IMG/VR virus record: IMGVR_UViG_3300021091_000020
Coordinates: 59,503-123,502 of that record
DNA length: 64,000 nt
Direction: 5' to 3' (one strand)
Source: a virus
The position numbers were made by a program, and so were the translations under genes. Each line of letters begins with the position of its first letter. The first letter of the stretch is position 1. Below the pieces are notes generated by a model. It did no database searches and was not told where the DNA came from. It saw only the letters and a list, made by a program, of their open reading frames with translations. Shown one piece after another: positions 45,848 to 53,503 of this stretch.

Positions 45848-46858
45848 TCATTTCTTTTTTAATTTACTATTCAGAATTTCAGCAACAATTGGTTTAAGTA
45901 ATCGTGTTAATTTTTCTTGAAGTCTTTGTTTTTTAACTTTCTTAACATAAGATTCTTGTAATCTTTTTTTATTTTTAGTATTATATTCAACAAGTTTTTT
46001 AATAACAGATTCTCTTAATGGTTTTAATCCACGACGCATTTGATAATACGATTCCATTTTATCTTTTACATCTGGACTATATGGTGGCTTAATATCTATT
46101 TCACCAGCTGCAATTGCCTTTGCAACACCATCAACTTCTTTACCGTTGATAACCGGCATTTCAATTCTTGCAGGAGCACCAGGCATAATTTCTTTTGGTA
46201 ATTTATCTGCATTAGCCATAACAACTTTTTTACCGGCCTCGAAATCACCACCACCAAGAGTTTCCATTGCTTTAGTTACATCCTCTGGTTTTGTTTCATT
46301 CCCTTTATCATCTTTATATCCCTTTTCTTTCCATGTGTCTATTATTTTTGCAAATACAGGACCTTTGAAATCAGCTATATTTCCTTTACCAGCATTACCA
46401 CCACGACCAAATTGGCCTACTGTTACAACATTTAGTGCACTAACAAGTGCTTTACCTGGAAGTTCTATTTGAGTTGCAGTAATACTTGCACCGGGATCCG
46501 CAAGAAATGTTGCTGCCCAACGGTGGTGTCCATCCATAATATAATTATCTGCTGAAATTATGGATTCCAAATCTCCTCCAGGACCTCCACTAAAAATTCC
46601 AACTTTATTTATCATTCCTATTGCCATACCAAGTGCCTTCTCTGGAATAATTTCTGTTTGTGCTGCTTTCAATGCACTAGCAGCAATAGAAACTTTTTTA
46701 CCAGCAGCAACATCGTCTTTTGGATCACCGTCTTTTGTTCCGGCACCAATAGCAGCTTTTGCAGCATCTTTTGGAACTTTACTTAAACCTAGAACATCGG
46801 TAGTTCCAAGTATTTCATCGTCTTCAAACAGTCTTCTCTTTTTGTTAGTCTGTTTCAT
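45848..46858 (-). CDS. ParB/sulfiredoxin-like domain protein (paralogue B)
   Basis: 336 residues from the second ATG (a GGGAA site lies six bases upstream); the first ATG two codons earlier is also possible. NYIMDGHHRWAATF places the DGHHRW box at 109-114, as in the protein at 15986-16822. After it come Gly-rich and Lys/Glu-rich stretches and a very basic C-terminus (VKKQRLQEKLTRLL). The N-terminus MKQTNKKRRLFEDDE carries an L-x-E. The two paralogues share the same core and little else. Role unknown; a nucleotide-binding or DNA-binding head protein is plausible. Confidence 0.7.
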   Translation of the reverse strand: MKQTNKKRRLFEDDEILGTTDVLGLSKVPKDAAKAAIGAGTKDGDPKDDVAAGKKVSIAASALKAAQTEIIPEKALGMAIGMINKVGIFSGGPGGDLESIISADNYIMDGHHRWAATFLADPGASITATQIELPGKALVSALNVVTVGQFGRGGNAGKGNIADFKGPVFAKIIDTWKEKGYKDDKGNETKPEDVTKAMETLGGGDFEAGKKVVMANADKLPKEIMPGAPARIEMPVINGKEVDGVAKAIAAGEIDIKPPYSPDVKDKMESYYQMRRGLKPLRESVIKKLVEYNTKNKKRLQESYVKKVKKQRLQEKLTRLLKPIVAEILNSKLKKK

Positions 46859-46925
46859 ATACATTTCCCATTATTACTAAAAATTACATATTTGTAAAAA
46901 AAGTGATCCGTTTGAACACTCACAA

Positions 46926-46933
46926 ATAAATAT
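46926..46933 (-). promoter_or_regulatory. Late-type promoter motif
   Basis: Coding strand TTTATATTTATTTGTGAG, 68 bases upstream of the start at 46858; the longest distance in the main set. Confidence 0.4.
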
Positions 46934-46949
46934 AAATTAAAATAAAAAA

Positions 46950-46986
46950 AAAAACAAAAAAGGAGTGAGAAAAATCTCACTCCTTT
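46950..46986 (-). terminator. Strong terminator after the major capsid gene
   Basis: AAAGGAGTGAGA / TCTCACTCCTTT, a 12-bp stem with a TTTT loop, followed by a T-rich tract. It ends the head operon 22 bases past the gp23 stop. Confidence 0.92.
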
Positions 46987-47008
46987 ATTTTAACTAATCC
47001 AATACGGT

Positions 47009-48646
47009 TTAGACATCACCGAGAGAATCTACTTGGATAAGACCATAGAACTCTGGACGAACAATCTTCTTCGCATAACGAGTCATCACGCCTTTTCTTG
47101 GTGTGAAGTTCGTTGGATCGTATACCAACGGTGTCATTACAAGTGGAATGTATGGAGCATACACAGCACCAGTTTCGAGGAATTGTGTTCCACGGAAACC
47201 TACAAGAATTTGATTTTCGAGCATATAAGGATTCTTGTAAACTGTGATACGGCCATTCAATTGACCAACTTTTTGAACACCCATTGCGAATTTCATACCT
47301 TCACCATCAACTGCATAGCCAGGCATTGATTCAAGTATTGTAGCAACTTGTGGAGAACATACAAGGAAGTTTGCACCACCACGAAGTGTTTTCTGATGAA
47401 TTACGTTTGATACTTTTTGAATCTTTGTGCCAAGTGTTTGGAACCATGTTTGTTGATTGTAAGCAGAAGCAGCAGCTTGGTTTGTAGAATAGTCACCAAA
47501 TGCACTTGTAGAAGCATCATATGTGCGACCGATACGGGCTGACCATCTTTCTGTTGTTTGTGCATTCTTAATCAACATATCAAGAATTTCCAAATCAATT
47601 TCTTGTGAAATGTATTCGGACAACATAGATGTCAATTCAGCTTCAGCATCAATTGAGTGGTATGCATTCAAATCTTGTGCAAATTCAGGTGTCCATACTG
47701 CCTTCAACTTACGTGTTTTAGCAACTATGGATTCTGAACGCAATTCGAGATTGATTTCTGGTATACCCAAATTGTCACCTGCTGCATTTTCTTCAAAGTC
47801 ACCACGTGTTGTAGCAGTTGGTTGTTTCTCATAAGCAATACCTACTGTTGCAGGAGCAGCAGAAGCAGAAACAACGAAAGTAATGGTTGAACCATTGTTT
47901 GCAGTTGTTGTGTATTGTGGGAAATAACCAAGAATTGTTGAACCAGATACTTTGAAAGCACGAACCGCTTCTAGATCAGGTGTAGACAATGATGCAGATT
48001 GAACAGTTACAGTCATAATGTTACCAGCTGCAAGTGATGCAGAGTAAGCATTTTGGAACTCTGTGTCATGCTGGAACAATGATGGTGTTGAATGTGATAC
48101 AGATCCTGTTACAAACGCGTTTGCAGCCAATGCAGCAGCTTTTGTAAATGTACCTTCGGCTTCATTGATTGAATAACCGAAACGACCTGCACCATAAAGA
48201 CCACCTGAAGGATCAGCATCTTTTGCATCTTTACCTGTTACACCAAATACTGAATCAGCTTGTGAATCTTTACCAGATCCTGCTGTGAAACCAGGTTGTG
48301 CTGTTCCGTATTTGAAGTCCAAGAAGAACACAAGACCAGAAGGCAAGTTCATTGGTTGAACAGAAACAAAATCTTTCGCAGCAATTTCAGAGAAAATACG
48401 GCGAACCAATGGAAGTGCAACACCAGCCCATTCTTCTGAACCAGCTGCTGTACCTGTTCTGTTTGATTCTTCGATAAGTTGTTTTGCTTGATTTTCGAGA
48501 AGAACTGCAATAGAGTTCTTTTCATATTCGTTTTTCAAATTATCAAGAAGACCAGTTTTTGCCCATTTATTGACAATCTGCTTGTTTTCTTTGATAAGTT
48601 GCTTGTGGGGGTTCCCAGAAGTATTTAATAAATTTTGTATACTCAT
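47009..48646 (-). CDS. 23: Major capsid protein gp23
   Basis: 545 residues, about the T4 gp23 length (521). Builds the hexameric shell. The propeptide covers roughly residues 1-59, with a likely protease site at QLIEE (L-I-E at 57-59) before SNRTGTAAGS. The conserved shell segments follow: ALPLVRRIFSEIAAKDFVSV, QPMNLPSGLVFFLDFKYG and the C-terminal GVMTRYAKKIVRPEFYGLI. An Ala/Ser/Thr-rich middle (~150-260) is a probable insertion domain. AAGGA is seven bases from the ATG, and the terminator at 46950-46986 follows. Confidence 0.96.
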   Translation of the reverse strand: MSIQNLLNTSGNPHKQLIKENKQIVNKWAKTGLLDNLKNEYEKNSIAVLLENQAKQLIEESNRTGTAAGSEEWAGVALPLVRRIFSEIAAKDFVSVQPMNLPSGLVFFLDFKYGTAQPGFTAGSGKDSQADSVFGVTGKDAKDADPSGGLYGAGRFGYSINEAEGTFTKAAALAANAFVTGSVSHSTPSLFQHDTEFQNAYSASLAAGNIMTVTVQSASLSTPDLEAVRAFKVSGSTILGYFPQYTTTANNGSTITFVVSASAAPATVGIAYEKQPTATTRGDFEENAAGDNLGIPEINLELRSESIVAKTRKLKAVWTPEFAQDLNAYHSIDAEAELTSMLSEYISQEIDLEILDMLIKNAQTTERWSARIGRTYDASTSAFGDYSTNQAAASAYNQQTWFQTLGTKIQKVSNVIHQKTLRGGANFLVCSPQVATILESMPGYAVDGEGMKFAMGVQKVGQLNGRITVYKNPYMLENQILVGFRGTQFLETGAVYAPYIPLVMTPLVYDPTNFTPRKGVMTRYAKKIVRPEFYGLIQVDSLGDV

Positions 48647-48664
48647 TGTTTTTTCCTTAAAAAA

Positions 48665-49735
48665 TTATTTCAAACCTGCTAATTTACGTAAACGATTTGC
48701 CATATCATCACCTTCATTCAAGATTGGTTTAGATGGGCGTGTGCTTGCGGTTGGTTTAGATGCAAAGGATTCTTTAATTTGTTTAACCTTTGTTGTTCTA
48801 AGCGATTCGCAAAGTGTAGCATAGACCAATTTGACTTCACGAAGACTTGATGCACGATCAAAGTTTTCGATAACAGTCATTTTTTGTTTTTCGTTAAGTG
48901 AATGCTTGCGGAATAACTTGTTAGAGAAGAGCAATTTTGAGTTCAAAAGATTGACTTCATTGATTTTAGAACGCAAGAAAGAAATTACAGCATAAGCTTC
49001 ACGAAGTTTTGCTTCTGCCACTTCCTTTTCCTTTTCTTCTTCAGCTTCTTCAACTTTTTCTTCGTCTTCTTCTTCACGAAGAGCACGGAGAACTTCTTTG
49101 ATGTCTACTTCTTCTTCATCTTCACCTTCTTCAACTTTTTCTTCTGCCTTTTCACCTTCTTCTTCTTCACGAAGAGCACGGAGAATTTCTTTGATTTCAG
49201 CAACTTCTTCGGAATCTTCATCTTCTTCTTCAACAAGTTGAACAAGTTTTTCACCCTTATCTTCTGTGCTGTCATCAGATGCAACTGCGGAAGGTTTCTT
49301 GTTGTCACCGCCACCGATTTCGGATGAATCAATGTCTTCTTCTAATTGACGAATAATCTCCATCAATTCTTCATCCATTGGTTCTTCTTCATCTTCACCT
49401 TCTTCAACTTTTTCTTCTTCTTCACCTTCAGCTTCTTCAACCTTTTCTTCTTCTTCGGCTTCTTCAACCTTTTCTTCTTCGCCTTCACCTTCTTCCATAG
49501 CAGGTTCTTCATCATCACCTTCGCTATAAAATCCGTATTCTTCTACGGGTGCTTCTTCTTCACCCTCACCTTCCTCAACTGGCTCTTCGGCTTCTGCCTC
49601 CTCTGCCAACTTTTTGGAAAGCATAGACTGCAAACGCGGAGTGAATGCTTCTTCCAATGCCAATTTAGCGTTTGCTAATGCTACTTCCTTAACGGCTTTT
49701 GCATCTGCAATAGCTTCTTTCAATAAATCATTCAT
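48665..49735 (-). CDS. 22: Prohead scaffold core protein gp22-like
   Basis: 356 residues from MNDLLKEAIADAKAVK; the longer frame uses TTG in the ribosome binding site. Forms the scaffold that gp21 later digests. The centre (~residues 60-240) is extremely acidic, with repeated EEKVEE phrases and GEGEEE; the C-terminus is helical and returns to normal composition (residues ~245-356). Two hairpins lie in its leader. Position directly before gp23 and after the core and protease genes is the T4 order. Confidence 0.88.
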   Translation of the reverse strand: MNDLLKEAIADAKAVKEVALANAKLALEEAFTPRLQSMLSKKLAEEAEAEEPVEEGEGEEEAPVEEYGFYSEGDDEEPAMEEGEGEEEKVEEAEEEEKVEEAEGEEEEKVEEGEDEEEPMDEELMEIIRQLEEDIDSSEIGGGDNKKPSAVASDDSTEDKGEKLVQLVEEEDEDSEEVAEIKEILRALREEEEGEKAEEKVEEGEDEEEVDIKEVLRALREEEDEEKVEEAEEEKEKEVAEAKLREAYAVISFLRSKINEVNLLNSKLLFSNKLFRKHSLNEKQKMTVIENFDRASSLREVKLVYATLCESLRTTKVKQIKESFASKPTASTRPSKPILNEGDDMANRLRKLAGLK

Positions 49736-49755
49736 AAAAATCTCCAACTATTTTT

Positions 49756-49773
49756 AGTGTTATTTGAAACACT
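49756..49773 (-). promoter_or_regulatory. Hairpin in the gp22 leader
   Basis: AGTGTT / AACACT, 6-bp stem with a six-base loop, a few bases before the GGAG of gp22. It could influence gp22 translation. Confidence 0.4.
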
Positions 49774-49797
49774 AATTGCAATAAAAAATAATATCGG

Positions 49798-49816
49798 ACT
49801 CTATAACGAATAGAGT
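49798..49816 (-). other. Hairpin upstream of gp22
   Basis: ACTCTAT / ATAGAGT, 7-bp stem with a five-base loop; a T-rich stretch lies 10 bases further. Weak terminator or processing site. Confidence 0.45.
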
Positions 49817-49843
49817 ATTATGTAAGTATAAGTATAAGGAAAG

Positions 49844-49972
49844 TTATTTTTTTTCTATTTTTTCGATAGGTTTTTTTGTAGGATCATACTGAAAGATTGA
49901 TTTTGCATCATTTTCTGTATAGATGTATCTCTTATTTCGGTCTTTTGTATCTATTTTCTTTTCATCGGCCAT
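49844..49972 (-). CDS. Small basic protein of the prohead block (42 residues)
   Basis: A 42-codon gene, MADEKKIDTKDRNKRYIYT at the start and KIEKK at the end. Supported by GGAG seven bases before the ATG and by overlap of its start with the stop of the Alt-like gene (ATGGCCGATGA). It is highly charged. T4 has small core genes (gp67, gp68) in this block, but no sequence match is seen. Function unknown. Confidence 0.65.
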   Translation of the reverse strand: MADEKKIDTKDRNKRYIYTENDAKSIFQYDPTKKPIEKIEKK

Positions 49973-51149
49973 AGTTTTGCTCCACTAATATCTTGTAAAT
50001 ATTTCTCGTATCGTTAAATCCTTGTATAGTATATCTACAATTTCTTGGAAGTGTTACCTCTGTTTCGTGACAATAATCATTTGAGTGACATGGTAATGTT
50101 AGTATAGAAGTTCCAGCAGGAATTAAAAATTCAAATAATGGCAATCTCTTTTTTCCAGTTCCTTCTGTAATTAAAGGATTTAATGATGTTGTTACAAATG
50201 ATTTATCTACCCATTGTCCTGCATCAATAAACATTTGTAATACTTTTTCATTTTCTACGGAACGATATGAAACTATATTATATTCTAATTTTTGTAATTG
50301 TTCGTCAAATGCATAGTCCATTTCACGAATAGTAAATGCATTCATTGCACTTTTATATTGTTTTTCCCTTTTATCGCCTTCTTTTGGTTTACCTAACTTT
50401 AATTGTTTTTGTATTTCAGGTTTTGTTAAACTTGGTTTAGCAAATCTCAATATGTTAATTATTCTTTCAGTGTTCAAATAATAATAACCCAATGCCATTA
50501 GAGTTTCTTTATCTATTGATTTTGGTGTTATTAAAGAATACTTTGATACTGCAATCATTTCTGCTCGTTTGTATAACTTTTTAAAATTTACCCCATCTTC
50601 ATCAAATCTTAAATCATACATATCAATTATATCTTCATAATCATATTCCAACAGTTGTTCACGTGTTTTTGGATATAGATTGTCTGTTTTGGTATCTAAT
50701 TTTTCTGCATCAACTTTATTCAAAAAACCAACAGTTTTTAATCCAGTTTTTTCTTCATTTGGTTCTTTTGGTTTTTGTTCTGGTTTTTTTTCTGCTTTAT
50801 CACCCGCATCACCTTTTGGTTTTTCTTCATCAGAAGTTGCAGAATCTTCTTTTTTTGAATCATCGGTTTTAATTTCTTCTTCAGAATCAGTTGGTGTTTC
50901 TTCTGAAGAAGTTTCTTCTTCTTCTTTTGTAGTTTCTTTTGGAGCAGATTTTTGATGTTTTGCTGGATCAAAACTTTTTTTACTTATGTAATACGACTTT
51001 CCACTTTCTTTATTAACAACAAGCATTTTTTCAGGATCTTCGCTTGCAGGTTTTTCGTCTTCTTCTGATAACGAAAAAGACCTTTCCAGGTTTTCAATAA
51101 CTTTCCGTGTTTCCTCACGGATTAGTTTTTCAATACTAGCAAAGGTCAT
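49962..51149 (-). CDS. Alt-like ADP-ribosyltransferase, probable internal head protein
   Basis: 395 residues. The C-terminal ~110 residues show the R-S-E signature of arginine-type ADP-ribosyltransferases: YRSV with R296, FVTTSLNP (T320-S322), and HETEVTLPR with the ExE pair E362/E364, which binds NAD and acceptor. Residues ~75-145 are a Glu/Ser/Lys/Pro linker. The N-terminus MTFASIEKLIREETRKVIE is a short helix with I-x-E, like the head-targeting leader of T4 Alt, which is packaged and modifies host RNA polymerase at injection. It lies in the prohead block. Substrate here is unknown. Confidence 0.75.
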   Translation of the reverse strand: MTFASIEKLIREETRKVIENLERSFSLSEEDEKPASEDPEKMLVVNKESGKSYYISKKSFDPAKHQKSAPKETTKEEEETSSEETPTDSEEEIKTDDSKKEDSATSDEEKPKGDAGDKAEKKPEQKPKEPNEEKTGLKTVGFLNKVDAEKLDTKTDNLYPKTREQLLEYDYEDIIDMYDLRFDEDGVNFKKLYKRAEMIAVSKYSLITPKSIDKETLMALGYYYLNTERIINILRFAKPSLTKPEIQKQLKLGKPKEGDKREKQYKSAMNAFTIREMDYAFDEQLQKLEYNIVSYRSVENEKVLQMFIDAGQWVDKSFVTTSLNPLITEGTGKKRLPLFEFLIPAGTSILTLPCHSNDYCHETEVTLPRNCRYTIQGFNDTRNIYKILVEQNYGR

Positions 51150-51159
51150 TTTATCTCCA

Positions 51160-51393
51160 TTAAATGTTTTCTGAATCGAGTTTTCTCTGTCTTCTTACAG
51201 CAGCATTTCTTTTTTCAGATTTTCTTTTTGATGGTTTAATGTATTCCATGCGATTTTTATATTCTTCAAGAATACCGGCTTCTTTTACCTTACGTTTAAA
51301 TACCTTAATCATTGTATCTACATTCATTCCACCTGCCTTAACTTTAACATGAGCAGGTTTTGAACTGGTATAAACTCTGTCTGACATAACCAT
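51160..51393 (-). CDS. rpsU: Ribosomal protein bS21
   Basis: 77 residues: a 25-residue extension, then the family core IKVFKRKVKEAGILEEYKNR, IKPS at 52-55 and a basic tail ending RRQRKLDSENI. bS21 sits on the 30S platform near the 3' end of 16S rRNA. The Bacteroidota tyrosine at the equivalent of Tyr54, in my alignment from memory, is R67 here. Two ATGs are possible; the first follows AAAGGA. Located between a DUF3008-type gene and the Alt-like gene, so made late with the head proteins. It could replace host bS21 in new ribosomes. Confidence 0.85.
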   Translation of the reverse strand: MVMSDRVYTSSKPAHVKVKAGGMNVDTMIKVFKRKVKEAGILEEYKNRMEYIKPSKRKSEKRNAAVRRQRKLDSENI

Positions 51394-51400
51394 TTTTCCT

Positions 51401-51997
51401 TTATTTTTTTATTTCGTAAAATGTTCCGAGTTGTTTACCTATGTTCTCGTAGATAGACTCCAGGATTCTTTGTAATTTAACAATTTTTTCCGATATTTTT
51501 TGAAATTCATTTACAGATTCTCTCAATCTTTTTGAGTTTCTTCTATGTGATACACCTTCAAACCAATCGCCAGACTCCTCAACCATGTTTTTACTTGCAA
51601 ATTCAACAAGTCTTTTTATTTCAGAAACTATTTCTGGTAGTGCCTTTGAACGATGAACTACCTCTCTGTATTGATTGTATTTTGAAATTGCCTCAATATA
51701 TTGTTGTTTTTGTTCAGATGTAAGAACTTTTGTACTAAATTTTTCGTTCATTACTTCTTGAACAGCATCCGAAACAAGTTTATTTATTTCTTCTCTTGTC
51801 ATTGATGTTTTTGTTTCACCAACTTTTTTAGGAAGACCTTTATGTGATGTTCCAGCATATTTTTCTAATTCTTTTTCAGACATTGATGACGCCAAATCCT
51901 TTACAGATTTACTAACATCACTTGAAGCAACTTTACCTCTTTTGTAAGCAAGTGCAAGCCCCATTAACTTCTGTTGCTGTTGTGATAATGCCGGCAT
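51401..51997 (-). CDS. DUF3008-type protein with helical extension
   Basis: 198 residues. Residues 1-55 (MPALSQQQQKLMGLALAYKRG and SSMSEKELEKYAGTSHKGLPKKV) fit the DUF3008 pattern common in phages near head genes. Residues ~65-198 are helical (INKLVSDAVQEVMNEKF, then a coiled-coil end). Two bases after the gp21 stop, hence coupled. A core or head-assembly role is suggested by position only. Confidence 0.7.
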   Translation of the reverse strand: MPALSQQQQKLMGLALAYKRGKVASSDVSKSVKDLASSMSEKELEKYAGTSHKGLPKKVGETKTSMTREEINKLVSDAVQEVMNEKFSTKVLTSEQKQQYIEAISKYNQYREVVHRSKALPEIVSEIKRLVEFASKNMVEESGDWFEGVSHRRNSKRLRESVNEFQKISEKIVKLQRILESIYENIGKQLGTFYEIKK

Positions 51998-51999
51998 CG

Positions 52000-52671
52000 T
52001 TATCTCCCATCAAATATGCATTCACAAACATTACCAATTTCACAAATAATGTTTGTTATATTATTATGGATGCGATTTATTTTAGGATCTATTTTTGCGA
52101 TTGTTGAAGTTGATATACCTTCTGTAATCAATTCTTCATGTAAACCTTCTTTCATTCCTTGTGGATACATAAATGCACCATGAGTTGATGGATTTGAAAC
52201 AAAATCCCAACCAATCAATTCAAAATCATCTTGAACTTCAACTGTGCTTTCACTTATTTCTTCAACAGAACCTAACCCTCTTGATGATATTCCAAGACGA
52301 ATACCTGCACCAAGAAGTTGTTTTAGTATATTTCCGGATGGTGTTGGTAGTATCTCAACTGTGCCAACTACATCATTATCTTTCCAATGTACACCAAGAA
52401 CATTATGTGAAACATTACGAAGATTGATTATGGATGAATCTGGATGGTCAAGTTCACCGAGAGCACGATTTTCTTTTATTTGATTTTCGGCATACTTCTT
52501 AACTTCACGCATTAAAATCTTTTTGGGATATACTCTACCATTTTGATTTTTTGCTTCAGCTCTTTGTAATACTCCGGAAACTATAACTTTGCCACCATTT
52601 TTCTTTTCAGATTCGGTAATCATTTTTGGGGTTACATTAAAAAGTATAGTATCTACGAGTAGTTGTTTCAT
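52000..52671 (-). CDS. 21: Prohead maturation protease gp21
   Basis: 223 residues, close to T4 gp21 (212). Serine protease that digests the scaffold and trims gp23 after L/I-x-E. Key elements: NGRVYPKKIL near residues 44-53, the catalytic His in GELDHP (H76), and the active-site serine in GISSRGLG (S129/S130). The C-terminal ~45 residues are the usual self-cleaved tail. Ribosome binding site AGGTG. Lies between core-type genes and gp22 as in T4. Confidence 0.93.
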   Translation of the reverse strand: MKQLLVDTILFNVTPKMITESEKKNGGKVIVSGVLQRAEAKNQNGRVYPKKILMREVKKYAENQIKENRALGELDHPDSSIINLRNVSHNVLGVHWKDNDVVGTVEILPTPSGNILKQLLGAGIRLGISSRGLGSVEEISESTVEVQDDFELIGWDFVSNPSTHGAFMYPQGMKEGLHEELITEGISTSTIAKIDPKINRIHNNITNIICEIGNVCECIFDGR

Positions 52672-52673
52672 TT

Positions 52674-53177
52674 TTATGCACCTAATTCGTTAATTTTTTT
52701 TGTAATTCTGTTTATTCTTTCGGATATTTTTCTCAATCTAGTCATTGATTCACCCCAAAGAGTTCTTTGATCAACATTCATTTCTGTTTTTAATCTCAAT
52801 GCATGTTCAACAACTCTTTCTACTTCGTAGATTGTTCTGTTTATATTCTTAATCGAATCATTTATTTTTCTGTTTGAACTTCTTGTTTCATCCGTTCTAA
52901 AATCTTTATATGTTCCTTCCGAAATTAAACCCATTGCCTGTTTGTAGGTTGATTCATAATTTTTCTTTTTTGTTTTAGGAACAAGTTTATATCCATAAAC
53001 TTCTGCAGTTTCTTTGTTGTGTTCTTCAAAATCTTCTTCACTCTTAGCAAAAGCATTTGGCGTTTGGTATCCGGGAACACCAGCAGTTGTGCTCATTTCA
53101 TCGAGTGATAATTCTTCAGCAAACTGACGATATTCTTCTGTTTCTTTTAATTTTGTTATGAAAGATTCAACATTCAT
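52674..53177 (-). CDS. Prohead-block helical protein (core candidate)
   Basis: 167 residues. MNVESFITKLKETEEYRQF begins with a leader-like helix carrying LKE. EMSTTAGVPGYQTPNAF (~27-43) is a phrase I associate with conserved proteins of phage head modules. The C-terminal half is coiled coil (NDSIKNINRTIYEVERVV). Two bases before gp21. A gp68-like core protein is possible but not shown by sequence. Confidence 0.65.
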   Translation of the reverse strand: MNVESFITKLKETEEYRQFAEELSLDEMSTTAGVPGYQTPNAFAKSEEDFEEHNKETAEVYGYKLVPKTKKKNYESTYKQAMGLISEGTYKDFRTDETRSSNRKINDSIKNINRTIYEVERVVEHALRLKTEMNVDQRTLWGESMTRLRKISERINRITKKINELGA

Positions 53178-53185
53178 ATATTACA

Positions 53186-53503
53186 TTACCTAACAAGTTG
53201 ATTTTTTATTAAAGCATAAACTGTTCCAGAATCTACTGTAACAGAATTTAATGCAAATTCAAATATACGTTGTGCTCCAGATAAATCAGATAACGGAATA
53301 CTACCACCTGCAGAAAAATATGCAGTTCCACTAGCGCCTGCAGGAACAATTAAACCACCTTGACCATAGTTTGAACCGGTGAATGTAGTTGTTCCAGATG
53401 TGCATGTTATTGATTTTAAGAATTTTCCAGGATGCCCCTTTCTTTCAAATTCATTTGCCTGTGATGCAGGAAAATTATATGGGTGTATTTCATTGACTGA
53501 CAT
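53186..53503 (-). CDS. Small beta-rich virion protein candidate
   Basis: 105 residues, Gly/Ser/Thr rich (GTTTFTGSNYGQGGLIVPAG). Beta-rich, no charge clusters, no motif. Its start overlaps the stop of the 280-residue gene by one base. It could be a head decoration or stabilising protein, given its composition and place in the head operon; not recognised. Confidence 0.65.
   Translation of the reverse strand: MSVNEIHPYNFPASQANEFERKGHPGKFLKSITCTSGTTTFTGSNYGQGGLIVPAGASGTAYFSAGGSIPLSDLSGAQRIFEFALNSVTVDSGTVYALIKNQLVR

Noticed and set aside
49962-51149. Frameshift or assembly error in the low-complexity Glu/Ser/Lys linker
   Set aside because: The frame is continuous on both sides, with the transferase motifs intact downstream, so the linker is a real disordered region.
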